A stretch of DNA of 64,000 bases from Lederbergia graminis (GCF_042655485.1 NZ_JBHSMC010000001.1:620001-684000), one strand, 5' to 3'; positions 9,149 through 16,967 are shown, counted from the stretch's first letter. The notes: generated by a model not told the origin, from the letters alone. Program-made: numbers and translations.

Positions 9149-9538
9149 CTACCTACCTCCTTTTATGACATTCTGAAGAGTTGAGAATTTCCCATTAATT
9201 CTTTCTACTAATGCTTGATAGTAAATTTGATTCGTTGCAAGATCCGACATTTCCTTATCTATATCGACATTATTTCCGTTGTGGTGGTACTGCCAATTGG
9301 TAGAAGTTTGGATAGTAGGACTGCTGTTTTTAATGGAGATTGGGAAGTGACGAGGATCGCTTCTATAAGTATCGATATGTTTAGTTGAATCAGCAAGAAC
9401 TTCTTTAAAACTAACTGTTTTCTTTTTGTAATTAGGCACATCTACATTCGCAATATTTTGCGCAATTGTTTTATTCTTTAATGCAGAATAATCTAATCCT
9501 TTTTCAAGTAAGCTAATATTGTTTGAAAATAAATTCAA
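9149..9538 (-). CDS. flgB: Flagellar basal-body rod protein FlgB, first gene of fla/che operon
   Basis: FlgB is the first proximal rod subunit. The 129-residue protein contains LDYSALKNKTIAQNIANVDVPNYKKKTVSF, the rod signature, and ends with VDIDKEMSDLATNQIYYQALVERINGKFSTLQNVIKGGR, as in other FlgB proteins. Translation most likely starts at TTG (9538), with GGTGG 9 nt upstream; no ATG lies near. It heads the fla/che operon and is separated by 274 bp from codY, where operon promoters are expected. Confidence 0.94.
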   Translation of the reverse strand: MNLFSNNISLLEKGLDYSALKNKTIAQNIANVDVPNYKKKTVSFKEVLADSTKHIDTYRSDPRHFPISIKNSSPTIQTSTNWQYHHNGNNVDIDKEMSDLATNQIYYQALVERINGKFSTLQNVIKGGR

Positions 9539-9629
9539 TATTTAACACCACCGTTTTTTTACATTACGAAATTAATACAAATAATCACCTTATATATATT
9601 TCATTACACATTCATTACACATCTATCTC

Positions 9630-9658
9630 ATTGTATTATTTTTGTCATATTTCGTCTA
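9630..9658 (-). promoter_or_regulatory. Candidate sigma-A promoter of the fla/che operon
   Basis: On the minus strand TAGACG (9653-9658) is followed after 17 bp by TACAAT (9630-9635), about 90 bp upstream of flgB. A second, weaker arrangement lies just upstream (TTGTCA with TATATA, 16 bp apart, from about 9686 to 9665). In B. subtilis this operon has both sigma-A and sigma-D promoters here; I see no good sigma-D match. Confidence 0.45.
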
Positions 9659-9692
9659 TATATGTCGGACCGAATTTGTGACAATCTTGTCC

Positions 9693-9707
9693 AAATTATA
9701 GAAAATA
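9693..9707. promoter_or_regulatory. Possible CodY-binding box upstream of fla/che promoter
   Basis: AAATTATAGAAAATA matches 11 of 15 positions of the CodY consensus AATTTTCWGAAAATT. It lies about 35-60 bp upstream of the candidate fla/che promoter. CodY is known to repress the fla/che promoter directly in B. subtilis, which makes the location credible, but in an AT-rich intergenic region a four-mismatch match can occur by chance. Confidence 0.35.
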
Positions 9708-9756
9708 GTACTTTAGACACCCATATTTTTAGCGCTTTTTGCCCACAAAACAAAGA

Positions 9757-9788
9757 AAAAGTTACCAGACTAAAGTCCAGTAACTTTT
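9757..9788 (-). terminator. Intrinsic terminator after codY
   Basis: Minus-strand hairpin AAAGTTACTGGA / TCTGGTAACTTT (12 pairs including two G-U, loop of about 6) followed by a T-rich run TTTTTCTTT. It lies 25 bp past the codY stop and separates the xerC-codY operon from fla/che. Confidence 0.85.
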
Positions 9789-9812
9789 ATTATTGCTATA
9801 CTATTTAATTAT

Positions 9813-10592
9813 TTAATTAGACTTTAACTTATCAAGTTCTTGTAGGAATTTAGAATTTAGGACTTTTATATATGTACCTTTCATCCCAAGTGAACGTGAT
9901 TCGATTACTCCAGCACTTTCAAGCTTTCTCAATGCATTAACAATTACGGAGCGTGTAATTCCTACACGATCTGCAATTTTTGATGCTACTAATAATCCTT
10001 CGCTGCCATTCAACTCTTCAAAAATATGTTCAATAGCTTCTAATTCACTATACGATAGTGAGCTAATCGCCATTTGTACAACAGCTTTACTTCTAGCCTC
10101 TTCCTCAATTTCTTCTGCTTTTTCACGAAGAATTTCCATACCTACTACTGTTGCACCATATTCTGCTAAGATTAAATCATCATCTTGGAAGTTTTCCTCA
10201 AGACGAGAAAGTAGAAGTGTGCCTAGACGTTCACCGCCTCCAATAATAGGTACGATTGTTGTTAAACCATTGCTAAATAAATCTTTGTTTTCTACAGGGA
10301 ACGCTGTATACTCACTATCCACTCCGATATTAGAAGATGTTTCTGTAATGTTAAATAGACTCTTCGTATACTCTTCAGGAAATTGTCTTTCTTCGAGCAT
10401 TTTTTTCATTCTTTCATTTTCAATTTGTTGATTTACAGCGTAACCAATTAATTTTCCACGACGACTAAGAATGAAAATGTTCGCATTAATCACCTGACTT
10501 AGAGTTTCTGACATTTCTTTAAAATTAACCGGTTTTCCTGCAGCTTTTTGGAGCATTGCATTAATTGTTCTTGTTCTTGATAATAATTCCAT
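9813..10592 (-). CDS. codY: GTP-sensing transcriptional pleiotropic regulator CodY
   Basis: CodY is a global DNA-binding repressor/activator that senses branched-chain amino acids and GTP and controls nutrient uptake, motility, competence and sporulation genes. The 259-residue protein is full length: an N-terminal GAF ligand domain (about 1-155, with the Arg61 region of the branched-chain amino acid pocket in ENERMKKMLEERQF) and a C-terminal winged helix-turn-helix whose recognition segment ASKIADRVGITRSVIVNALR is at residues 203-222. Last gene of xerC-hslV-hslU-codY, 107 bp after hslU. Confidence 0.98.
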   Translation of the reverse strand: MELLSRTRTINAMLQKAAGKPVNFKEMSETLSQVINANIFILSRRGKLIGYAVNQQIENERMKKMLEERQFPEEYTKSLFNITETSSNIGVDSEYTAFPVENKDLFSNGLTTIVPIIGGGERLGTLLLSRLEENFQDDDLILAEYGATVVGMEILREKAEEIEEEARSKAVVQMAISSLSYSELEAIEHIFEELNGSEGLLVASKIADRVGITRSVIVNALRKLESAGVIESRSLGMKGTYIKVLNSKFLQELDKLKSN

Positions 10593-10699
10593 TAGATTTC
10601 CTCCTAATATTATTCTATATAAACGATAATCAGTAGTTTGATTTTTAATTAATTAGAATTCTCAGTAATATCTTACCCTGATAATTTTGATTTAAAACA

Positions 10700-12112
10700 T
10701 TATAAGATAAATTGACTCAAATCTTTATCTTTAGAAATCGCATTTAGTTTTTCATCCACATAAGCACGTGTTATTTTCACTAGCTCCAATGTAACATCGG
10801 GCGCTTCAAACGATAAGTCTTCTAGTAATTTTTCCATGATAGTGTGCAATCTTCTAGCACCGATATTATCTGTCTCCTGATTAACATTAAACGCTATTTC
10901 AGCAAGTCTGTGAATAGCATCGTCAGAAAATTCGATTTGTATACCTTCTGTTGCCATTAATGCTATGTATTGCTTAATTAATGCATTATCTGGCTCAGTT
11001 AAAATACTCACAAAATCTTCCACAGATAATTTCTCTAGTTCCACTCTAATAGGAAAACGACCTTGAAGTTCCGGAATCAAGTCAGAAGGTTTCGAAATAT
11101 GAAATGCGCCTGCACCAATAAATAGAATATGATCTGTTTTCACTGGTCCGTATTTTGTAACTACAGTGGAACCTTCGATGATTGGAAGAATATCACGTTG
11201 GACCCCTTCTCTCGATACATCCGCAGAAGATGATGAATTACCTTTACTTGCAATTTTATCGATCTCATCGATAAAAATAATACCTGTTTGCTCTGCTCTT
11301 CTAATTGCCGTTTGAGAGACTTCATCCATATCAATTAGTTTCTGAGCTTCATCATTCGTCAATACAACTCTTGCATCTTTAACAGGCAATTTTCTTTTTT
11401 TCTTTTTTTTCGGCATTAGACTACTGAAAGCATCCTGCATGTTCATGCCCATTTGTTCCATACCAGATCCTTGTAACATATCGAACATAGAAGGTTGTTG
11501 TTCTTCCACTTCTACTTGTACAATTGAATCTTCTAATTCGCCATTTGCAAGTTTTTCAGCAATAACTCTTCGACGGTCTCTTAAGTTCATTTCTTCTTGA
11601 GAGCTTTGATCATCTTGTTCCTGCTGTTGATTACCAAATATCATCTCAAATGGATTTTTAAAGCTTTCTGACTTCTTCTTAGCTGGTACTAATAATTCCA
11701 CCAGTCTGCTATTAGCTTGTTTCTCTGCTTGACTTCTTACTTCTAACATCTTTTCTTCTTTTACAATTCGTACAGATGTCTCCATTAAATCGCGTACCAT
11801 TGATTCCACATCTCTACCCACATAGCCTACTTCTGTAAATTTAGTGGCTTCGACCTTTACAAACGGAGCACCAACTAGTTTTGCCATGCGTCTAGCAATT
11901 TCTGTTTTACCTACTCCGGTAGGACCAATCATAAGAATGTTCTTAGGTATGATCTCATCTCTTAAATTCGGATCAAGCTTTCCACGGCGATATCGATTTC
12001 TGAGTGCAACAGCAACAGCTCTTTTCGCCTCTTTCTGTCCAATAATATATTGATCAAGTTTCTCAACGATTTGGCGTGGAGTCATATTTAACCCCTTTAT
12101 TTCAGTTACCAA
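10700..12112 (-). CDS. hslU: HslU/ClpY ATPase subunit of the HslUV protease
   Basis: HslU is the AAA+ unfoldase that feeds substrates into HslV. The 470-residue sequence has LTPRQIVEKLDQYIIGQ-type N-terminus (here MTPRQIVEKLDQYIIGQKEAK), Walker A GPTGVGKT at 63-70, Walker B in GIIFIDEIDKIA, the long I-domain insertion with EQMGMNMQDAFSSLMPKKKKKRK, and the family C-terminus DLSQFIL, whose tail inserts into HslV to activate it. It probably starts at TTG (12112) behind GGAGGGG. It follows hslV by 50 bp. Confidence 0.97.
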   Translation of the reverse strand: MVTEIKGLNMTPRQIVEKLDQYIIGQKEAKRAVAVALRNRYRRGKLDPNLRDEIIPKNILMIGPTGVGKTEIARRMAKLVGAPFVKVEATKFTEVGYVGRDVESMVRDLMETSVRIVKEEKMLEVRSQAEKQANSRLVELLVPAKKKSESFKNPFEMIFGNQQQEQDDQSSQEEMNLRDRRRVIAEKLANGELEDSIVQVEVEEQQPSMFDMLQGSGMEQMGMNMQDAFSSLMPKKKKKRKLPVKDARVVLTNDEAQKLIDMDEVSQTAIRRAEQTGIIFIDEIDKIASKGNSSSSADVSREGVQRDILPIIEGSTVVTKYGPVKTDHILFIGAGAFHISKPSDLIPELQGRFPIRVELEKLSVEDFVSILTEPDNALIKQYIALMATEGIQIEFSDDAIHRLAEIAFNVNQETDNIGARRLHTIMEKLLEDLSFEAPDVTLELVKITRAYVDEKLNAISKDKDLSQFIL

Positions 12113-12162
12113 ATTGTCCCCTCCTTTGATATAAATAAAAGATTGGGTTACATTCCTTTGAG

Positions 12163-12705
12163 TTAAAGTTCTTCAACAATAATGTTTCTATTTGTGTACA
12201 CACAAATATCTGCAGCAATCTCAAGAGAAGCCTTCGCTATTTCTCTCGCAGTTAAATGTTCTCCCGAGTAATGTTTTAGTGCACGTCCTGCAGATAATGC
12301 ATAATTCCCACCAGAACCAATAGCAAGTATGCCATCATCAGGTTCGATTACCTCACCTGTACCAGAAACAAGTAATAAGTTATCCTTATCCATTACGATT
12401 AACATTGCTTCTAGTTTTCGCAATACTTTATCACTACGCCACTCTTTTGCAAGTTCAACAGCGGCACGTTGTAAATTTCCATTGAATTCTTGTAGTCTTC
12501 CCTCAAATTTTTCAAACAGAGTAAAGGCATCCGCAACGGATCCAGCAAATCCTGCAATTACTTTTCCATTAAACAATTTCCGTACTTTCTTTGCAGTATG
12601 TTTCATCACAACTGCGTTTCCAAACGTCACTTGTCCATCTCCAGCCATTGCACTTTTTCCATCATGTTGAACAGCAAAAATAGTAGTTGCATGAAATTGA
12701 TCCAT
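12163..12705 (-). CDS. hslV: HslV/ClpQ peptidase subunit of the HslUV protease
   Basis: HslV is the proteasome-like N-terminal-nucleophile peptidase that forms the double hexamer core of HslUV. The 180-residue product begins MDQFHATTIFAV and has the conserved AGDGQVTFG, MKHTAKKVRKLF and GSVADAFTLFEKFE segments. The B. subtilis ClpQ N-terminus is MSSFHATTIF, with Ser2 reported as nucleophile. Here positions 2-3 are Asp-Gln, so the nucleophile is expected to be Thr7 after removal of a six-residue propeptide, as annotated for other bacilli. ATG start with GGAAGGAGA upstream; 26 bp after xerC. Confidence 0.96.
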   Translation of the reverse strand: MDQFHATTIFAVQHDGKSAMAGDGQVTFGNAVVMKHTAKKVRKLFNGKVIAGFAGSVADAFTLFEKFEGRLQEFNGNLQRAAVELAKEWRSDKVLRKLEAMLIVMDKDNLLLVSGTGEVIEPDDGILAIGSGGNYALSAGRALKHYSGEHLTAREIAKASLEIAADICVYTNRNIIVEEL

Positions 12706-12731
12706 AATATCTCCTTCCTGCTCATTATTTT

Positions 12732-13631
12732 TTAAGCACGTGGGTGATGGTTCATATATGTTTTTCTTAAATGTTCTTTTGTAATATGTGTATATACTTG
12801 TGTTGAAGATAAATTATCATGACCAAGTAATTCTTGAACAGTACGCATATCTGCTCCATTATTAAGCATATGAGTGGCAAATGTGTGGCGAAGCATATGG
12901 GGATGGATTTTGCCTGTAAGAGCAGCCGATTCGATTATTTTAGAAAGGATATATCGAATCCCTCTAGTAGTTAGTGGTCCACCACGTGAATTTACAAATA
13001 AGAAGGTGTGCTTTTCTTTTTCTTGCATTAAAACACTTCTACCTTCTTCAATGTATTTTTGTATAGCTTCATGAGCGAAGCTACCAAAGGGGACATAGCG
13101 TTCTTTCCGCCCTTTTCCTTTTACAAGAATAGTTCCAATATCAAAATCAATATCACTTAATTGAATATTAGCACACTCACTAACACGGATTCCTGTTGCA
13201 TAAAGTAATTCTAGTAAAGCAAGGTCTCGTATTTTTAGTGGTGTTGGTTCCCTACAAACATCAAATAGTAGTTCTAATTCTTCTTCATAAAAAAAGCTTG
13301 GGAGTTTCTTTTCTTTTTTCGGCTGAATTACTAATGCAAATGGATTCTCCTTGACAATTTGTTCCCTTAATAGAAATTTATAAAAACTTCGTATACATGA
13401 TATCTTTCTTGCTGCACTTGCTCTAGATATTTTCTGGTGGTATAGTTCTGTAACGTATAAGCGCGCATTAAAATATTCAACGTCAGTAACAACTATTCCC
13501 TCAGCATGTAAAAATAATAAAAATTGTTCTATATCTTTTTTATACGAATTAATCGTATTCTCCGAATAGTTCTTTTCAATTTGCAAGTATTCTATAAAGG
13601 AATTTACAAATCCATTAGTAGTCTTATCCAT
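12732..13631 (-). CDS. xerC: Tyrosine recombinase XerC (CodV)
   Basis: Site-specific recombinase that, with XerD, resolves chromosome dimers at dif. All catalytic residues are visible with numbering from the chosen start: Arg149 (ATGIRVSE), Lys173, His245 and Arg248 (HPHMLRHTF), His271 and Tyr280 (LGHDNLSSTQVYTH). The N-terminal SAM-like domain spans about residues 1-100. I place the start at ATG 13631, because GAGGTGG sits 5 nt upstream; the in-frame GTG at 13646 overlaps that ribosome binding site. First gene of the xerC-hslV-hslU-codY operon; trmFO, its usual upstream neighbour, is absent. Confidence 0.95.
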   Translation of the reverse strand: MDKTTNGFVNSFIEYLQIEKNYSENTINSYKKDIEQFLLFLHAEGIVVTDVEYFNARLYVTELYHQKISRASAARKISCIRSFYKFLLREQIVKENPFALVIQPKKEKKLPSFFYEEELELLFDVCREPTPLKIRDLALLELLYATGIRVSECANIQLSDIDFDIGTILVKGKGRKERYVPFGSFAHEAIQKYIEEGRSVLMQEKEKHTFLFVNSRGGPLTTRGIRYILSKIIESAALTGKIHPHMLRHTFATHMLNNGADMRTVQELLGHDNLSSTQVYTHITKEHLRKTYMNHHPRA

Positions 13632-13646
13632 TATTATCCACCTCAC

Positions 13647-13683
13647 AAAGGCTACTAAATATTAACATAATTTAGCAGCCTTT
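13647..13683. repeat. 14-bp inverted repeat over the xerC promoter
   Basis: Arms 13647-13660 (AAAGGCTACTAAAT) and 13670-13683 (ATTTAGCAGCCTTT) pair with a single mismatch around a 9-bp centre. The palindrome covers the promoter from the spacer through the -10 and past the start point. It lacks a T-run, so it is unlikely to be a simple terminator; an operator or an mRNA 5' hairpin are both possible. Confidence 0.75.
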
Positions 13684-13687
13684 GCAA
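13659..13687 (-). promoter_or_regulatory. Sigma-A promoter of xerC-hslV-hslU-codY
   Basis: TTGCAA (13682-13687), 17-bp spacer, TAATAT (13659-13664). The predicted start point near 13652 leaves a leader of only about 20 nt before the ATG at 13631. Confidence 0.7.
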
Positions 13688-13737
13688 TGAATGTTACAAA
13701 TTTTTCACAAAGTTTTGAATTATTTCTAGCATTAAGA

Positions 13738-15813
13738 TTATTGAACGGTTTGTTCCTTATAATCGCATTGGACACATTGAACTTGTATACCTTTTTTTAG
13801 TTTCTTTTCTACGAGCATATCTTGACATTTCGGACAATGTCTTGCTATAGGTTTATCCCAAGAAAGGAAATCACATTCAGGGTAACGGTCGCAACCATAA
13901 AAAATCCTTTTCTTTTTACTTTTCCTTTCAATTACATTTCCTTCACTACATTTAGGGCATTTGACATCAATATGTTTTACAATTGGTTTTGTATTTCTAC
14001 AATCAGGGAAGTTGCTACATGCCATAAACTTACCGAAACGGCCCATCTTAAACACCATTGGATGCCCGCAATTCTCACAATCTTCTCCTGCAGGTTCATC
14101 CTTTATTTCTACTTTCTCCATTTCTTCTTCTGCAACTTTTAACTTTTTCTCAAAACCTTTGTAAAAATCATCAATAATACTTACCCATTCAATCTTTCCT
14201 TCTTCAATCTCATCAAGTGACTTTTCCATTTGAGCAGTAAATTCAACATTTATAATTTCAGGGAAAAATTCTACAATCATTTCATGGACAATTTCCCCTA
14301 GTTCTGTAGGGATAAATCTTTTGTTATCAAGTGCAACATAGCCACGTCGTTGAATCGTATCAAGAGTAGGAGCAAAAGTGGAAGGTCTTCCAATTCCTAG
14401 TTCTTCAAGCGTTTTAACGAGCCTTGCTTCTGTATATCTTGGTGGTGGTTGTGTGAAATGTTGTTTCGGATCCAGTTTTTCTGCTTTTACTATATCACCT
14501 TCAACAAGTTCTGGTAACATATTTTCCTTTTCTTCTTGTTGGTCATCCGTTCCTTCAATATATAACTTCATGAAACCATGGAACTTAATTTTCGATCCAT
14601 TTGCTCGATAATACACTTCACCATTTTTCAAAGTAACTGCCATTGTATCCATAATTGCAGGAGCCATTTGACTTGCAACGAATCGCTCCCATATTAATTT
14701 ATACAATCTAAATTGATCTCTACTTAAAAATGATTTTACGGAATTTGGTTCCCGTAATGCACTTGTAGGTCTAATTGCTTCGTGAGCATCTTGTGTATTA
14801 GCTTGTTTCTTCGCTTTTTGATTACCATTCTTTACATATTGATTACCAAATAAAGAAGATATTACTTCAACAGCTTCGTTTTGTGCTAACTCAGAAATTC
14901 TCGTTGAATCAGTACGCATATATGTGATAAGACCTACTGTTCCTTCGTTCCCAAGATCAATACCTTCATATAATTGTTGAGCTAACATCATTGTTTTTTT
15001 AGCACGGAAATTTAATTTTCTAGCTGCTTCCTGTTGTAAAGATGATGTTGTAAAAGGTAAGGATGGATTTCTCAATCTCTCTTTCTTCACTACCGATACT
15101 ACTTCAAATTGATTCCCATTTATTTTTGACATTACAGAATCAACATCTTCTTTTGAACTAAGTTTTGTTTTTTTATTATTAATGCCATAAAAAGCGGCTT
15201 GGAAGTTTTCTTTTCCCTTTAAAAACTCAGCATCAATGGACCAATACTCTTCAGGTATAAAATTTGCAATTTCTTTTTCACGATCAATGATTAACCTAAC
15301 TGCTACAGATTGTACACGACCTGCACTTAAGCCTTTTTTTATTTTTTTCCATAATAAAGGGCTAATATTATAGCCTACAAGTCTATCCAAAATTCTACGG
15401 GCTTGTTGGGCATCTACTAAATCCATATTAATTGGTCGTGGATGCTTAAAAGCTTCTTTAACTGCATCTTTTGTAATTTCATTAAAGACTACCCGACAAT
15501 CTGATTCAGAATTAACACCAAGACTATGAGCAAGGTGCCAAGCAATTGCTTCTCCCTCTCTGTCCGGGTCAGCAGCTAGGTATACTTTTTTCGCTTTTTT
15601 AGCAGCTGTTTTAAGTTCCTTTAAAACTGGGCCTTTACCCCTTATTGTAATATATTTTGGTTCATAGTTATTTTCTACATCTACACCCGTTTGGCTTTTC
15701 GGTAAATCACGAATATGCCCCATGGATGCTTTCACTCTATATTTTTTTCCTAAATATCGTTCAATTGTTTTCGCTTTAGCTGGCGATTCCACAATTACTA
15801 AAAAATCCGACAT
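13738..15813 (-). CDS. topA: DNA topoisomerase I
   Basis: Type IA topoisomerase that relaxes negative supercoils. The 691-residue protein has an N-terminal Toprim domain (FLVIVESPAKAKTIERYLG; later LAADPDREGEAIAWHLA), the active-site tyrosine in GLITYMRTDSTRIS, and three C-terminal four-cysteine zinc modules beginning CENCGHPMVFK, CPKCSEGNVIE and CPKCQDMLVEK. I start at ATG 15813, 9-10 nt after AAGGAGG; an upstream in-frame TTG at 15819 is too close to the ribosome binding site. Transcribed from its own strong promoter. Confidence 0.98.
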   Translation of the reverse strand: MSDFLVIVESPAKAKTIERYLGKKYRVKASMGHIRDLPKSQTGVDVENNYEPKYITIRGKGPVLKELKTAAKKAKKVYLAADPDREGEAIAWHLAHSLGVNSESDCRVVFNEITKDAVKEAFKHPRPINMDLVDAQQARRILDRLVGYNISPLLWKKIKKGLSAGRVQSVAVRLIIDREKEIANFIPEEYWSIDAEFLKGKENFQAAFYGINNKKTKLSSKEDVDSVMSKINGNQFEVVSVVKKERLRNPSLPFTTSSLQQEAARKLNFRAKKTMMLAQQLYEGIDLGNEGTVGLITYMRTDSTRISELAQNEAVEVISSLFGNQYVKNGNQKAKKQANTQDAHEAIRPTSALREPNSVKSFLSRDQFRLYKLIWERFVASQMAPAIMDTMAVTLKNGEVYYRANGSKIKFHGFMKLYIEGTDDQQEEKENMLPELVEGDIVKAEKLDPKQHFTQPPPRYTEARLVKTLEELGIGRPSTFAPTLDTIQRRGYVALDNKRFIPTELGEIVHEMIVEFFPEIINVEFTAQMEKSLDEIEEGKIEWVSIIDDFYKGFEKKLKVAEEEMEKVEIKDEPAGEDCENCGHPMVFKMGRFGKFMACSNFPDCRNTKPIVKHIDVKCPKCSEGNVIERKSKKKRIFYGCDRYPECDFLSWDKPIARHCPKCQDMLVEKKLKKGIQVQCVQCDYKEQTVQ

Positions 15814-15864
15814 GCACAATCCTCCTTGAAGGAATTTGAAATCCCTTCTAATGAATCAGAGTAA

Positions 15865-15893
15865 ATACTAAATGGCTCATTTCATTTTGTCAA
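15865..15893 (-). promoter_or_regulatory. Sigma-A promoter of topA
   Basis: Perfect -35 TTGACA (15888-15893), 17-bp spacer and -10 TAGTAT (15865-15870) on the minus strand, about 45 bp upstream of the topA ATG. Confidence 0.8.
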
Positions 15894-15901
15894 TGAAATG
15901 A
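15877..15901. repeat. Perfect 10-bp inverted repeat over the topA -35
   Basis: TCATTTCATT (15877-15886) and AATGAAATGA (15892-15901) are exact reverse complements separated by 5 bp and enclose most of the -35 hexamer. The geometry is that of a repressor operator. Confidence 0.7.
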
Positions 15902-16016
15902 ATTTATACATTAGAAAATTTCGATTACTCGTCATTTGAAAATTTATCCTACTATCCAAGTAATTGCAAGTTTTTTAAATTTTATATTTACTTATTATAT
16001 CCAATCTTAAAACACA

Positions 16017-16901
16017 TCAGAACATATCTAATTGTAATTCTTCTAGTATATCAGAACTATTTGTGACAAGTTTTGCACCTTGTTGAATTAAGTGGTTCGT
16101 TCCTTCTGATAATGTTTCCGTAATAGGACCAGGAATTGCAAATACTTCTCTTCCTGATTCTAATGCCATATCAGCTGTTATTAACGATCCACTTCTTTTC
16201 TTCGCTTGAATAACAAGGGTTCCAATTGAAAGACCACTAATAATTCTGTTCCGCATTGGAAAATACCACTTCTCTGGTTTCCATAATGGTGGATACTCTG
16301 AAAGAAGTAAATGTTCGCGAGCAATAACATTTGCAAGTTCTTTATTTTCACTCGGATATAAATGAAAGAACCCGCCTCCAAGAATGGCAATCGTTTTTCC
16401 TCCGTTTGCAATTGCGCGTTCATGTGCAATTGTATCTGTTCCCTTTGCAAGCCCACTCACAATTACAATATTTTCTTTAATCAATCCAGGTAAAATCATA
16501 TTAATAGAATGAAATGCCTCTAAACTGGCATCACGTGCTCCTACTACAGCAAGAGCTGGTCGCTCTAGTAAAGTCTTATTACCTATATAAAATAAGCATA
16601 AAGGAGGGTTATAAATTTCTTTTAACATATAAGGGTATTCACTATCAAAGTAAGTCATATAATGAATATTTCTAGATTTGTATAGTGATAACAACTTCTT
16701 CACATTCACTTTTGAAAATTCTTGCAGAACTAGCTTCATTTTGTCGGAATTTATTTGGAGAATTTGTTGAAGTTCGGATGAAGACATATTATAAAGGTTG
16801 GTTAATTGAGGGTCAACTTTAAGTATTTTTCTAATCTCGCTACTCGACAAATGTCGAATATGTACAAGATGAAATAGTCTTTCCCTAAATATAGAAATCA
16901 A
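16017..16901 (-). CDS. dprA: DNA-processing protein DprA (Smf)
   Basis: DprA binds incoming single-stranded DNA in natural transformation and loads RecA. The protein has an N-terminal helical SAM-like domain (about 1-80) and a Rossmann core with VVGARDASLEA, VSGLAKGTDTIAHERAI and LGGGFFHLYPSENKELA, then FAIPGPITETLSEGTNHLIQQGA. The open frame extends to 16955, but the first 18 codons lie in the sucD terminator and are not coding. The true start follows AAAGGAG at 16903-16909: TTG 16901 (1 nt spacing), ATT 16898 (4 nt) or ATA 16892 (10 nt). I list TTG, with low certainty. Confidence 0.9.
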   Translation of the reverse strand: MISIFRERLFHLVHIRHLSSSEIRKILKVDPQLTNLYNMSSSELQQILQINSDKMKLVLQEFSKVNVKKLLSLYKSRNIHYMTYFDSEYPYMLKEIYNPPLCLFYIGNKTLLERPALAVVGARDASLEAFHSINMILPGLIKENIVIVSGLAKGTDTIAHERAIANGGKTIAILGGGFFHLYPSENKELANVIAREHLLLSEYPPLWKPEKWYFPMRNRIISGLSIGTLVIQAKKRSGSLITADMALESGREVFAIPGPITETLSEGTNHLIQQGAKLVTNSSDILEELQLDMF

Positions 16902-16923
16902 GCTCCTTTCTTTTATTGTATGT

Positions 16924-16953
16924 AAAAAGGGGCCTCTACTATATTGTAGAGGC
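16924..16953 (-). terminator. Intrinsic terminator after sucD
   Basis: Minus-strand hairpin with perfect 8-bp arms GCCTCTAC / GTAGAGGC (16932-16939 and 16946-16953) followed by CCTTTTT. It begins 15 bp beyond the sucD stop. Confidence 0.88.
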
Positions 16954-16967
16954 ATCCCTTTAACTAA

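Noticed and set aside
9539..9812. Sigma-D (TAAA-N15-GCCGATAT) promoter upstream of flgB
   Set aside because: The only GTCCGACAT-like segment lacks a TAAA at the right distance.
12732..13646. XerC as a phage or integron integrase
   Set aside because: Its operon position with hslVU-codY and full match to CodV mark it as the host dimer-resolution recombinase.
16902..16955. N-terminal extension MPLQYSRGPFLHT... of dprA
   Set aside because: These codons are the sucD terminator hairpin and T-run; the ribosome binding site lies after them.
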